64,000 nucleotides of DNA from Bacillota bacterium (GTDB lineage Bacteria > Bacillota > Clostridia > Christensenellales > CAG-138): assembly GCA_023400985.1 (NCBI GenBank), contig JAEXEN010000027.1:1-64000 (forward strand). The letters run 5' to 3'. Below are positions 7,647 through 17,037 of this stretch, piece after piece. Under the pieces are notes generated by a model. The model saw only the letters and a program-made list of their open reading frames with translations, was not told where the DNA came from and made no database searches. The position numbers and the translations under genes were made by a program. The first letter of the stretch is position 1. Every line of letters begins with the position of its first letter.

Positions 7647-9929
7647 TCACCTTACCCGAAAGCGGCCGACCATCGTTTTGAGTATCTCGGCCTGGCTTGA
7701 AAGCTCCTCGGTGGCCGCCGCGGCTTCCTCCGCCGTTGCGGAATTGGTCTGCACCACCTGCGACATCTGCTCGATGCCCCTGTTCACTTCGCTGACAGCG
7801 GTCGCCTGATAATTGGAAGCATCCGCGATCTCGCGCATGAGGTCCACGGTTTTTTCCACGCTTGAAACGATGTTGCCGAGCGCCTCCGCCGTTGCATCCG
7901 CAATGCGCGTACCGGCTTCCGTCTTCTTTACGGAGCCCTCGATAAGCGCCGTGGTCTCCTTGGCGGCGTCTGCGCTTTTACTCGCGAGGCTTCTGACCTC
8001 TTCGGCGACAACGCCGAAGCCCTTGCCGTGTATACCCGCCCTTGCCGCTTCCACCGCCGCGTTGAGCGCGAGGATGTTGGTCTGGAAGGCGATTTCGTCG
8101 ATCACTTTGATGATCTTGCCGATGTTAAAGGAGGATTCGTTGATGTCCCGCATGGCCTGCTGGAGCTCCTTCATTTGGTCGTTGCCCCGTACGGCGTCCT
8201 CCCTTGCCTCGTTGGAGATAAGGTTGGCCTGGTTGGCGCTTACGGCGTTGCTCTTGGTCTGCTCGGCGATTTGCGTGATGGTGGCGGTCAGTTGCTCGAT
8301 GGAGGCGGCCTGCTCGGTCGCGCCCTGCGAGATTGCTTGGCTGCCGCCGGAAACCTGCTCGGTACCCGCCGCTACCTGATCCGCGGATAGGCCGATTTCG
8401 GAAAGCACGTCGTTTAGCGACGAGGAGATATGGTTGATGGAATCTTTAAGCTCCTCAAAATCGCCGAGGTATTCGGACGAAATACCGGCCGTAAGGTCGC
8501 CCTCCGCCATTTGGCCGAGTGTTTGCGAAATTTCGCTTATGTAGCCCATGATGGCGTCCAAGGTGTTGTTGAGCGCGTTTTTGATGATGGCGTGATCACC
8601 CTGATACTCGCCCGTCACACGCGCGCGAAGATTGCCCTTTGCCATCTCCTCGAGCACGGCGGAGGCTTCCTGCACGGGTCCCACCACCGCGTCGAGCGTG
8701 TCGTTTACGCCCGCTATGATTTTTCTGTAATCGCCCTGGTGCTTCTCTAGGTCGGCGCGGATGGAGAGCTTGCCTTCCACCGCCGATTGCGAAAGCATGT
8801 TCGCGTCTTGAAGCATGGCCTTGAGCGAGTCGGCCGCGTTCATGAATGTGTCGGACAAAACGCGGATCTCATCGTTGGTTTTTATATTGAGAGAGAAGTC
8901 GGTCTCTCCCTGCGCCAGTTTTTTCGCCCCGTCCGTAAGGGCATTCAACGGTTTGCGAACCCCCCGCCTGATGTACATCAGCAGTATCGCAATAGCGATG
9001 ACGATAAATGCGACCGCGGCTCCCACGGATATAAGCACCGTGGTGAGCCTATCCTGCTCGATCTGCTTCATGGGAAACCCCGCAAACAGCACACCTATGG
9101 CGTTCCCGCTGCTGTCGAGGATGGGGGAGTACGCCGCTTTATACGACTCGCCGAGTATATTGGCACTTCCCTCATATTCTTTTTTCCCGTTGAGCACCTT
9201 GTCGGCGATGCTCGCATCGAGCTTCGTTCCGACAAGACGCTCTCCGCCTTGCATGATGGTGGTGGCAAGCCGCACGTCGCCCGTAAAGACCGTGAAATCC
9301 GAACTGTGGACGCTTTTGAGTTCGTCAAGCAACCCCGTTTGGGCGAAGCTTATGCCGCCGATCAGGTAACCGGCCGCGTCGACTCCATATCCGGCGACGC
9401 GAACGGAGAATACTGTGGCTATGCCGTTCGTACCATCCGCATAAACGCCCGATGATGACAGTGCCTTTTCCACATAGACGGTGTCGCTTGCGTTTTCCGT
9501 TCCGTTGCTTGAATACACAAGCTTTCCGCCACTGTCTGCAACAAGCACAAAATCAAGTCCCGTTCCGGAAATATCCTTAAGCGCCTGGGCAATGCTCTCC
9601 GGCCTTTCCGACTTGATCGCGGAAATGATCGTTCTGTCTTCTGAAAGAGCTGTCGTCTTCTCTTCGCATTCCTGCGTGAGCTCGGAGATGTTTTCCTTCA
9701 GGCTCGTAATAGCCCGCTCGACCTGCCCGGCGACCAGACTATCGGCAAACTTATTACTTTGGCTCAGGGTTATGGCAACGATCGTTACCGCGCATAAAAC
9801 CAGCGCCACCGCAATAATGCATGACAATTTGAAGGAAAGGCTTAGAAACCTGGTCCTTTTTTCCTTTGGGGATTTTACTTTTAGCGATTTTGCTTTTGGA
9901 GACTTTGCTTTTGGAGATTTTATTTTCAT
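7647..9929 (-). CDS. Methyl-accepting chemotaxis protein
   Basis: 760 residues. The N-terminus is a Lys-rich repeat (KSPKAK three times with variants, residues 4-23) before TM1 at about 37-57. An extracellular Cache-like sensor follows to about 290, then TM2 at about 293-318. The cytoplasmic part has a HAMP domain followed by two or three more HAMP-like units, then a long signalling coiled coil with the conserved tip EIAFQTNILALNAAVEAARA and FGVVAEEVRSLA. It senses a ligand outside and controls CheA. No che genes are in the window, so it acts on chemotaxis genes elsewhere. Ribosome site GGAGG 11 bases before the ATG. Confidence 0.92.
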   Translation of the reverse strand: MKIKSPKAKSPKAKSLKVKSPKEKRTRFLSLSFKLSCIIAVALVLCAVTIVAITLSQSNKFADSLVAGQVERAITSLKENISELTQECEEKTTALSEDRTIISAIKSERPESIAQALKDISGTGLDFVLVADSGGKLVYSSNGTENASDTVYVEKALSSSGVYADGTNGIATVFSVRVAGYGVDAAGYLIGGISFAQTGLLDELKSVHSSDFTVFTGDVRLATTIMQGGERLVGTKLDASIADKVLNGKKEYEGSANILGESYKAAYSPILDSSGNAIGVLFAGFPMKQIEQDRLTTVLISVGAAVAFIVIAIAILLMYIRRGVRKPLNALTDGAKKLAQGETDFSLNIKTNDEIRVLSDTFMNAADSLKAMLQDANMLSQSAVEGKLSIRADLEKHQGDYRKIIAGVNDTLDAVVGPVQEASAVLEEMAKGNLRARVTGEYQGDHAIIKNALNNTLDAIMGYISEISQTLGQMAEGDLTAGISSEYLGDFEELKDSINHISSSLNDVLSEIGLSADQVAAGTEQVSGGSQAISQGATEQAASIEQLTATITQIAEQTKSNAVSANQANLISNEAREDAVRGNDQMKELQQAMRDINESSFNIGKIIKVIDEIAFQTNILALNAAVEAARAGIHGKGFGVVAEEVRSLASKSADAAKETTALIEGSVKKTEAGTRIADATAEALGNIVSSVEKTVDLMREIADASNYQATAVSEVNRGIEQMSQVVQTNSATAEEAAAATEELSSQAEILKTMVGRFRVR

Positions 9930-10096
9930 ACAGATTCCCGCCTCCTATTAAGGTAGATGAGCCTAAGTCTATACATTTCCAATTTCTTATCGGTATTTTT
10001 GGGACAGAACATTAATATATAACAATTTTAAAATGGTATATAATAGCATTCAGATCCTTAAATTTATTCAGTGCTTTTTAAATGGGGACTGAACGG

Positions 10097-11725
10097 ATGA
10101 AAAAGCTCTTTACGATGCTAACGGTTATGGCGCTTCTCATTTCCGCGGCGGGGTGCACGTCCGGCGCCGTTTCGGTAACGCCCTTCCCGGTGGATTCGGC
10201 GGCAGGCGTCATCCTTTCACCGGCCCCGGAAGCGACGCCGATGTCTACTGTTGTTCTTTCCATGTCCGTAACGCTCGACCCGGACTTACATATGCGCGGC
10301 GACCCGGATCCGTACGCGCATTGCAACAAAGATATACTGGGTGCCTTCGAGCCCGATCCCGCGCTTTTTAACGCGCTCTATCGCGCCGTGGAAGAGCGGG
10401 AGACGACTGTCGACATTTCCGATTTTGATCTTCCGCTTCAGGAAAAATCGCGCACCGCAAACAGCATTTATGCGCTTTCCAACTGCCAGTTCTTCTTTTT
10501 GAAGAAGGTCAAGGTAAGCGAGGATGAAAAAACGGTATCGATCAGCTACAGGCAGACGGACGAAAGCATGGAGGCGGATATAAATTCCTATTACGGCTTG
10601 ATGAGCTTTGTTTTAAACGACATAGCTCTAAAAGAGTATTCGTCCGTTCAGAAGTTTTTTGCCATCTACAACTATATCATCACCAACTCGGTCTATTCGA
10701 GCGATTTGAACGATGAGACGACCATGGGCGCGTTCAGCGTGCTCGTAAGGCATGAGGGTATCTGCTACGGGTACGCCTCTTTGGGCGAGCTTCTTTTTAA
10801 TGCCGCTAAAATACCGAGCCGCTATGTATCCAACGAAGCGCATGCATGGGATGTTGTAACGCTTGACGGGCAGAATTTCAACACCGACCTGACATGGGGC
10901 GCGGGGATTTCCGGCTCGAACAAATGCATCGCTTACGCCTTGATGGACGATAATCTAAGGCTTCAAAGCCTCGCGATGAACGGCAATACCGGTACCGATA
11001 TCTACGCGGGCTATCCCTACAATCCCGAGGCTGTGCCCGTGAGTACGGATGCAAGGTACGGTGTACTCAGCGACCTGACCTTTAGCCCCTTCGCACTCGA
11101 CATCCCCGGTGGGTGGCTCTATTATTGCCGGGAAGGCGCGGTCAAGCGCATGAAGCTTGACGGCGGCGCTGAGGAAGATGTGCTTTCCATGATACCCGGC
11201 TATCTCGCTTTTTTCAACGGCCTTCTCTATTATGTGGATATGGACGCCAAGCTGCACAGCCTCGATCCCGATAGCCCGAACCCCGTACCGGCGGATATCG
11301 ATACGCCGCCCATTAACTACATGGAGTTGAACGGCAGCCAAATTGCGTGTATTTTCGCGGACCCCGCTAACCCGAACGGCAGCTTGAATCTGATTCCTTT
11401 CCAAGCCGGCGATTATGAAAATGCGGAAACGGTCGCATATCCGGCGTCTTTTGTACCTGCCGGACGGTCGTTTTGTTTACAGGCAGACTTTTCCGTCCCG
11501 ATGGCGGCATGGATCGGCGAAGACAGCCTGCGGCTTACCGACGAAAACGGGAATGCGCTGCCCGTCCATGCGCAATGGAGTGCCGATGGGAAATCGCTTT
11601 TCCTCAGGCCGCAGGTATATTGGGGCGATATAAGTTCCCTCCGGCTATATGTGAAGGGCCTGTCCGGTGAAAGCGGCACGGCAATGGCTGATATCGCGCG
11701 GATGGAAGTGAATTTTGGAGAATGA
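10097..11725 (+). CDS. Transglutaminase-like lipoprotein with C-terminal sensor-like domains
   Basis: 542 residues from the ATG at 10097 (GGGGA upstream); a start five codons earlier is possible. Signal peptide with lipobox ISAAGC. A transglutaminase-like cysteine-protease fold covers about 160-275 with its triad visible: Cys in GICYGYASLGELLF, His in EAHAWDVV, Asp in FNTDLTWG. After this comes a DUF5050-like stretch with repeated tyrosines (WLYYCREGAVKRMKLDGG, LLYYVDMDAKLHSLD), then an Ig-like end resembling SbsA-type domains (ENGNALPVHAQWSADGKSL). Probably a surface enzyme acting on proteins or wall peptides. Monocistronic, with a perfect bidirectional terminator behind it. Confidence 0.82.
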   Translation: MKKLFTMLTVMALLISAAGCTSGAVSVTPFPVDSAAGVILSPAPEATPMSTVVLSMSVTLDPDLHMRGDPDPYAHCNKDILGAFEPDPALFNALYRAVEERETTVDISDFDLPLQEKSRTANSIYALSNCQFFFLKKVKVSEDEKTVSISYRQTDESMEADINSYYGLMSFVLNDIALKEYSSVQKFFAIYNYIITNSVYSSDLNDETTMGAFSVLVRHEGICYGYASLGELLFNAAKIPSRYVSNEAHAWDVVTLDGQNFNTDLTWGAGISGSNKCIAYALMDDNLRLQSLAMNGNTGTDIYAGYPYNPEAVPVSTDARYGVLSDLTFSPFALDIPGGWLYYCREGAVKRMKLDGGAEEDVLSMIPGYLAFFNGLLYYVDMDAKLHSLDPDSPNPVPADIDTPPINYMELNGSQIACIFADPANPNGSLNLIPFQAGDYENAETVAYPASFVPAGRSFCLQADFSVPMAAWIGEDSLRLTDENGNALPVHAQWSADGKSLFLRPQVYWGDISSLRLYVKGLSGESGTAMADIARMEVNFGE

Positions 11726-11734
11726 ATCAGCGGC

Positions 11735-11780
11735 ATATAGCCTTGCGGGCCGCCCAACAGGGCGGCCCGCAAGGCTATAT
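11735..11780. terminator. Bidirectional terminator between convergent genes
   Basis: A perfect 21-base-pair inverted repeat (11735-11755 with 11760-11780) around an AACA loop. The arms contain GCGGGCCGCCC. It sits exactly between the convergent transglutaminase and MFS genes, 9 and 12 bases from their stops, and should serve both. Confidence 0.85.
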
Positions 11781-11792
11781 AATCAGGATTGT

Positions 11793-12986
11793 TCAGATTT
11801 CTCCGACCTTTGCATTTGACCGAAAGAACACGCCCAAAAGCAAGGCGGCGATGAGGGAGAGCAGGGCGCCAAGCGCAAACGGCGCGAACGAACCGACCGT
11901 GGTCCATAACGCGCCCGCGATCACGCTGGCAGGAAGCAGGGCGATTCCCACAAGGGTCGAATGCAGCCCGAGCATCGTACCCTTTAATTCCACAGGGGCA
12001 ATTTCCGCTATAAAAGCCCGCTCGACGCCCGTGACCATGGCGGTATAAAAACCGTACAAAACAAATATCGCCACAAGCAGCCATTTGGAAGTAACGACGG
12101 CAAAACCAAGATAAACAACCGCAAATGTCAGATATCCCGCGATCAATATCCTTTTTCGCCCGACACGGTCGGAACGCTTCCCAAACGGTATGGCGAGCAC
12201 CGCGGATACAAGGTTATAGACAAAGTATAAAAGGATCACGTCTGTACTCGAAAACCCGATATCGTTTGCCTTGAGCAGCAAAAATGTGTTGGAGGAATTT
12301 CCGAGCGTAAAAAGAAACGCTACCAAAAGATAAAGCTTTAGGTTTCCGTTCAACTGCCGGAAATTCTTCCAGAAATGCTCCCGTGGTTTCAATTCCCTCA
12401 CGCCCCGTTTTTCTTTTACGAAAACAAACATGAGTAGGGCAAGCAGCACCGGAAGTATCGAAATTGCAAAAACGGTTTTGTATGCGCCTTCACCTATTTG
12501 CTTTATTAGAACAAAAGCAAACAGTGTCCCAATGGCGGACCCAGCCATATCCAAGGCCTTGTGGATACCGAAGGCCTTTCCCATTTGCGTTTTATCGGCG
12601 CTCTCCGACACCATAACATCCCTCGGCGCCGTACGGATCCCTTTTCCGAAGCGGTCTATCACCCTCGCGCCGAGAATACCGGCCCATGAGCCCGCAAACA
12701 AAAGCGCAAGCTTGTAAAGCAGGCCGGAAGCGTATCCGAGGAAGGCCAGCGGCTTTTTGCGGTTGTATTTATCGCTGATATACCCGCTGAACACCTTCAA
12801 TAGACTTGCTACGCTCTCGGCGATCCCCTCTATGATCCCGACGAGAACGGGCGTTGCGCCGAATGCCGCGGTCAGGTAAAGCGGTATCAACGGATAGACC
12901 ATTTCGCTTGAAATATCGGCAAAAAAGCTGACAAGTCCAAGGAATATGATATTGCGCAGCATACCCTTTTGCGCGTTCTGCTTCAT
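11793..12986 (-). CDS. MFS transporter
   Basis: 397 residues and about 12 membrane segments. Major facilitator signatures: SGYISDKYNRKKPLAFLGY between TM2 and TM3, RVIDRFGKGIRTAPRDVM in the first half, GKRSDRVGRKRILIAGY in the second half. The RFGKGIRTAPRD motif marks a subgroup of prokaryotic MFS carriers often annotated as drug or metabolite exporters; substrate not deducible. Upstream is a promoter-like element at 13074-13100 that resembles two others near 40.6 and 41.5 kb. Confidence 0.88.
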   Translation of the reverse strand: MKQNAQKGMLRNIIFLGLVSFFADISSEMVYPLIPLYLTAAFGATPVLVGIIEGIAESVASLLKVFSGYISDKYNRKKPLAFLGYASGLLYKLALLFAGSWAGILGARVIDRFGKGIRTAPRDVMVSESADKTQMGKAFGIHKALDMAGSAIGTLFAFVLIKQIGEGAYKTVFAISILPVLLALLMFVFVKEKRGVRELKPREHFWKNFRQLNGNLKLYLLVAFLFTLGNSSNTFLLLKANDIGFSSTDVILLYFVYNLVSAVLAIPFGKRSDRVGRKRILIAGYLTFAVVYLGFAVVTSKWLLVAIFVLYGFYTAMVTGVERAFIAEIAPVELKGTMLGLHSTLVGIALLPASVIAGALWTTVGSFAPFALGALLSLIAALLLGVFFRSNAKVGEI

Positions 12987-13073
12987 AATGTCTCCTGCAG
13001 TTTTCCAAAAACCGTCGGATAACCGTACTTCAACTACTGTATTTATTTAAAAATTTTTGGTTGCCTGCCACCC

Positions 13074-13100
13074 ATCATACCATAAAAAGAACGCATTCAA
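13074..13100 (-). promoter_or_regulatory. Promoter-like element of the shared family (copy a)
   Basis: Minus strand: TTGAAT (13095-13100), 15-base spacer, TATGAT (13074-13079), followed by GGGTGGCAGGC. The -10 and the bases after it resemble the elements at 40584-40612 and 41519-41545. Confidence 0.45.
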
Positions 13101-13176
13101 AAGCGGATGCCAGATCAACCGAGAAAGTTTTCTGCCCGGGAAGATCATCTGATGCTTCAAAGTGAAAGAGTAGCAT

Positions 13177-14187
13177 TTATCCACTATTCTTTTTTCGAAA
13201 CACAACCTTTTTTTGCAATAGAAAATTAGAAATGAAAAGGACTCCGTCTACGAAAACCTTAGCAAGCACCTTATTGATCCCGATATTGGATAAAAGGCTG
13301 ACGCTTAGACTGCCTGCCGCCGTAACGCATAAAGCTAATAGAAAATAGCCGGCGGCGCTGCGAATCGAAGCTTGTGCACGAAATACCATACGTCTGTTCA
13401 ACTGATAATTCACAGTTGCGCTAACAACACGCGCAAAGGTATATGCACCTGCCGTCGGAAGCCAAAGGAGGAGTAGGGCATAAAGCCCGAAATCAAGTAC
13501 AGCGCATAGAACGGAGGACGCACAGTACTTAAGTACCTGTGAGAAAACAAGAATGCCATCGCGCAACGCACGGAAGTGCGATCGGGAATTGTTGTCCACA
13601 TAAATCGTATCGATACAGATTTCCCGAAATGGCACATCCCATTCCCGTAATGAAAGCAGCATGTTCATTTCGTATTCATAACGGTCACCCTCAACGCACA
13701 GCAATCGATCAAAAAGCGTATATGGCAGACCGCGCAGCCCCGTTTGGGTATCCGATATATCCAATTTCGTTATTATACGAAAAAAGAATCGTGTTATGGA
13801 ATTTCCAAAACGGGATTTTATAGGCATATTGCCAATCTCTCGCGCCCCCAAAATTAGCGTGCAGGGGTTCTCCTTCATCGAGCTTGCGATTCGCAAGATA
13901 TCCTGCGGGCTATGTTGGCCGTCTGCATCCGCTGTAATGATACCCGTTTCTTGCTCATGCTCGTGGATATGCCGAATCCCTGTTTTCAACGCGGCTCCCT
14001 TACCGAGGTTTTGCTCATGATGAAGGACTGTTGCGCCAAACTGCTGGGCTTTGTCGAACACAGAAGAAAAATCTACGCCGCTGCCATCATCTATAACAAG
14101 TACATCTACGGCCGATATCAACTGTTCGATAAGTGCAACTAGCTTATCGTCCGGCTTATAGGCCGGTATCAGTACTTTTATGTTCAT
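13177..14187 (-). CDS. GT2 glycosyltransferase fused to a GtrA-like membrane domain
   Basis: 336 residues from MNIKVLIPAYKPDD; the ATG at 14187 is chosen because the protein begins at the conserved first strand there. GT-A domain at about 1-215 with VIDDGSG and the metal-binding ADADGQH (DxD-type) motif. Then a GtrA-like domain of four membrane helices (about 225-330), ending KKVVFRKKN. Such fusions transfer a sugar to a polyprenyl phosphate or flip that carrier for wall or teichoic-acid decoration. Upstream, 53-80 bases before the start, is a copy of the box also found before the SleB-like gene. Confidence 0.88.
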   Translation of the reverse strand: MNIKVLIPAYKPDDKLVALIEQLISAVDVLVIDDGSGVDFSSVFDKAQQFGATVLHHEQNLGKGAALKTGIRHIHEHEQETGIITADADGQHSPQDILRIASSMKENPCTLILGAREIGNMPIKSRFGNSITRFFFRIITKLDISDTQTGLRGLPYTLFDRLLCVEGDRYEYEMNMLLSLREWDVPFREICIDTIYVDNNSRSHFRALRDGILVFSQVLKYCASSVLCAVLDFGLYALLLLWLPTAGAYTFARVVSATVNYQLNRRMVFRAQASIRSAAGYFLLALCVTAAGSLSVSLLSNIGINKVLAKVFVDGVLFISNFLLQKKVVFRKKNSG

Positions 14188-14239
14188 AGAAAAAAAGAGA
14201 CTCCCTTCTTGCGGTATGACATGAGCATACATGTAAAAA

Positions 14240-14267
14240 ATGAGAATCTCATGATATATGGATGATA
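14240..14267 (-). promoter_or_regulatory. Shared regulatory box, copy 1
   Basis: Palindrome ATGAGAATCTCAT (14240-14252) overlapping a direct repeat ATGATA-N5-ATGATA (14251-14256 and 14262-14267), an 11-base period. It is near-identical to the copy at 15612-15639. Tandem hexamers one helical turn apart are the usual site form for OmpR-family regulators; the palindrome could be a second site. Confidence 0.55.
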
Positions 14268-14292
14268 CTTGGATTAGTTTAAAGCGATGCTG

Positions 14293-15450
14293 TCAACTGC
14301 CGAATTTGGCGCAATACCCGCTTGACCCAAACGCTTTAATCAGGGCTTTAATTGTAGATGGGCCTGCTACACCATCGGTTTTCAGCCCCTTCTCGGTCTG
14401 AAATGCAACGAGCGCTTCCTTTGTGGTTCTTCCAAAGTAACTGTCCGCTTTCACATCGTATTTTAGCTTGTTTAGCATGTATTGTATTCTGTACACCCGC
14501 TGCCCGGGTTCACACCCGTACTGCGGCCATTTATAAACCCGCTCATATAGCGCCGGGGGTATTTTCCCATTTCTATTTCGGCCGCTGTAATTTTCCGTAT
14601 AAAAAGTATGTACGCCTATCCTTGTGTAATATTTGTGTGTACCCCAACTTTCCCCATCAGAAAGGCTTGAGCTTGAATGGAAGAAATAGACATGCTGTGG
14701 TATGACCCAAACCTCTTCATTCAACACCTGTCGGGCGGCGGAAATGCACGCCGAATTTGGCTTGATCGATGCGGAATACCCCGTAAACTGGCCGGAGGCA
14801 GCAATTACGGCTTTGATCGTATCGCCGGGATATCCGTGCGAAAGTACGCGGTTCATCACCACATTTCCTACAGCGATCTTCCCCTCTGACGACTCGCCGC
14901 GTGCTTCGCCGTAGATCAGTTGCGCAAGAATATACAGTTCCTCCTCGGTATACGCATACTGATTGGAGGAATAGCCGTAATCGTTGTAGTAATGATCTGC
15001 TTCCAGCTTATAAAAGCTGATCAAACTATCGAAATCAACCGGTGTTGGACTGGGCGTAGGCCGAAGCGCCGGTTCAGGCGTGAGAGAGACTGGCGGCTTT
15101 GGCGTGGGACTCGGCATGTTATCCGGGGACGCTGTTACGGTAATCTCGGATTCCGGTTCTACGGGCTGTCCGGTGATAAGTGGCACTCCAGTATCAGCAT
15201 CTTCGTTCGGGCTTGCGCTCGTAACGCTGCCTTGCATATCGGCAACAATCTGTACAACGTCATGGGGGAAAGCATCGACGTTTTGACGCCAAAGCAGATT
15301 AAGAAGCAAGATGACCGCAAAAACACAACCGACACCCGCACATAGGAATAGTTTCCTGTTTCGTCTCCAGGCTCTTCCGATCCTATTACAGACACCGGGG
15401 GAACGGCGCACTATGTTCTTGAATCCATGTGAACTTGTCTTTCTTATCAT
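14293..15450 (-). CDS. SleB-like cell-wall hydrolase with C-terminal peptidoglycan-binding domain
   Basis: 385 residues. Basic N-terminus, one membrane segment at about 34-53, then a Pro/Thr-rich linker (about 95-140). The Hydrolase_2 (SleB/CwlJ) domain spans roughly 165-290: YILAQLIYGEARGES with the catalytic Glu, then NVVMNRVLS. The C-terminal PG_binding_1 domain (about 305-375) shows GQRVYRIQYMLNKL and FGRTTKEALVAFQ. Spore-lytic SleB carries the binding domain first; here the order is reversed and the protein is membrane-anchored. A vegetative wall-remodelling lytic transglycosylase is as likely as a germination enzyme. Confidence 0.85.
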   Translation of the reverse strand: MIRKTSSHGFKNIVRRSPGVCNRIGRAWRRNRKLFLCAGVGCVFAVILLLNLLWRQNVDAFPHDVVQIVADMQGSVTSASPNEDADTGVPLITGQPVEPESEITVTASPDNMPSPTPKPPVSLTPEPALRPTPSPTPVDFDSLISFYKLEADHYYNDYGYSSNQYAYTEEELYILAQLIYGEARGESSEGKIAVGNVVMNRVLSHGYPGDTIKAVIAASGQFTGYSASIKPNSACISAARQVLNEEVWVIPQHVYFFHSSSSLSDGESWGTHKYYTRIGVHTFYTENYSGRNRNGKIPPALYERVYKWPQYGCEPGQRVYRIQYMLNKLKYDVKADSYFGRTTKEALVAFQTEKGLKTDGVAGPSTIKALIKAFGSSGYCAKFGS

Positions 15451-15611
15451 TCATCTGTTCCCTTGCTGTTTATGCGGGTTTTTCACAAAAACAAAATAAT
15501 AAATACGTTTCCTTTTGTAAGCGTTATTCGGATAATATGGAGAAATCATCTTTTTCGCATCATAAAAAACTCTCCTTTATAGCATGCCAAAATAAATCAT
15601 ACATGCCTAAA

Positions 15612-15639
15612 ATGAGAATCTCATGATATACAAATGATA
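15612..15639 (-). promoter_or_regulatory. Shared regulatory box, copy 2
   Basis: ATGAGAATCTCAT (15612-15624) overlapping ATGATA-N5-ATGATA (15623-15628, 15634-15639). It lies between the end of the histidine kinase gene and the SleB-like gene, about 160 bases ahead of the latter's start. The match to copy 1 spans about 40 bases with a few substitutions. Confidence 0.55.
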
Positions 15640-15645
15640 TTTGAA

Positions 15646-17037
15646 TTATCTTGGAAATACAGCGGTGACGCGCGTACCCTTTCCGACTTCACTTTCGGCC
15701 AGAAGCTTGCCGTCATGCACATCCACGATTGCCTGAACGATGGACAGCCCCAGCCCCATGCCGCCCGTGGCACGGGAACGCGCCTGATCCACGCGATAAA
15801 AACGCTCAAACACATGAGAAAGATGTTCTTTCTCCATGCCTATGCCCGTATCCGCGACTGAAACGGAAATACCGTCATTCCGCTCGCGGCAGGCAAGCGT
15901 TATGCTCCCGCCCACAGGGGTATATTTCACACTGTTGTCGATCAAGGCGCGGAAAAGCTGCTTGATCATATTCCGATCCGCAAGCAATCTTACGCCTTCG
16001 GGAGAATCGATTTCATAACGATGGGCCTCGTCTATGGATACTTGCTCTTCAACCAATTCATTGAGCAGGACGCGTATATCAAATGCCCTCTTTTTCAATT
16101 GCCGTGTACCGCTGTCTCCGCGGGCAAGAAACAGCAGGTTGTCTACAAGCTTATTCATATAGTAGGTTTGTCTTTGGATGGAGGCGATACTTTCGTTGAG
16201 CACCGTAGGATTATGGCGCCCCCAGCGCTCCAGCATATCGGCATTCCCCTGAAGGATGGCAAGGGGTGTACGTAGCTCATGAGAAGCGTCGGCGGTAAAC
16301 TGACCCTGTACGCGGAACGCTTCCTCCACGCGGTTGAGCATGCTGTTTACGGTTACGGCCAATTTCTGCAGCTCATCCTCGGTTTCCGGCACATCCAGCC
16401 TGCGGTTTAGCCTTTGGCTGTTGATTGCACTGGCTGTGGAAATCATATCGTCGATAGGCGCAAGCATTTTTTTACTGGTTGCCCATCCAACATAGAGAGA
16501 GGCAAACGCGCCTAAGAGATTTGCTCCTACGAGTAAAATCCCAAGCATTTTTAGAAAATCCAACTCAGTTTGCATATTGAGAACAAAATATAACGAGCCA
16601 TAGGTCGTGCCTTCATCCGCTACAGGATGCTCGTAGCAAAGAACCAGCTGTTTGCTGTTTAGCAGCAAAAGCTGCGGAGCCGCCTTTGCGGGCGCAAGCT
16701 TTCTTTCGTCAACATTAAAATTGCGTACGCGATTGACGATTTGTCCCATAGGATCAAAAAGCAGCATATTTAAGTTCCAATTGATATTAAATTCAGATAA
16801 TATCTTTTCGTCATCAAGCTTATCCCCCTCATAGATTTCCTCTACGATATGGTCGGAAACAAGGTCAATGGAATCCATAATGGAGTGCTTTTGGCGGTTT
16901 ATCAAAAAACTTGCTAAGGAAACAAACAAAACGATGCTGATAAGAAACAGCGTTCCTGCAAAGAAGGCTGCATAGGTTCGCGCCAACCGCTTGGACAGCT
17001 TGCCCTTTTTGCTTTTACGCGTTTTCTCGTATAACAT
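15646..17037 (-). CDS. HAMP-domain sensor histidine kinase
   Basis: 463 residues. TM1 at about 25-48, extracytoplasmic loop to about 155, TM2 at about 160-182, HAMP, then FTADASHELRTPLAILQGN (His-box). The ATPase domain has LIDNSVKYTP (N), VADTGIGM (G1) and GGMGLGLSIVQAIVDVHDG (G2). The first codons overlap the end of the regulator gene by 23 bases, so the pair is translationally coupled. Orthodox membrane kinase. Its neighbours (glycosyltransferase, wall hydrolase, phosphodiester glycosidase, P-type ATPase) suggest an envelope or cation signal. Confidence 0.93.
   Translation of the reverse strand: MLYEKTRKSKKGKLSKRLARTYAAFFAGTLFLISIVLFVSLASFLINRQKHSIMDSIDLVSDHIVEEIYEGDKLDDEKILSEFNINWNLNMLLFDPMGQIVNRVRNFNVDERKLAPAKAAPQLLLLNSKQLVLCYEHPVADEGTTYGSLYFVLNMQTELDFLKMLGILLVGANLLGAFASLYVGWATSKKMLAPIDDMISTASAINSQRLNRRLDVPETEDELQKLAVTVNSMLNRVEEAFRVQGQFTADASHELRTPLAILQGNADMLERWGRHNPTVLNESIASIQRQTYYMNKLVDNLLFLARGDSGTRQLKKRAFDIRVLLNELVEEQVSIDEAHRYEIDSPEGVRLLADRNMIKQLFRALIDNSVKYTPVGGSITLACRERNDGISVSVADTGIGMEKEHLSHVFERFYRVDQARSRATGGMGLGLSIVQAIVDVHDGKLLAESEVGKGTRVTAVFPR

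Noticed and set aside
14293..15450. Considered as a phage endolysin
   Set aside because: No phage genes nearby, and the protein has a membrane anchor and a chromosomal-type SleB domain.
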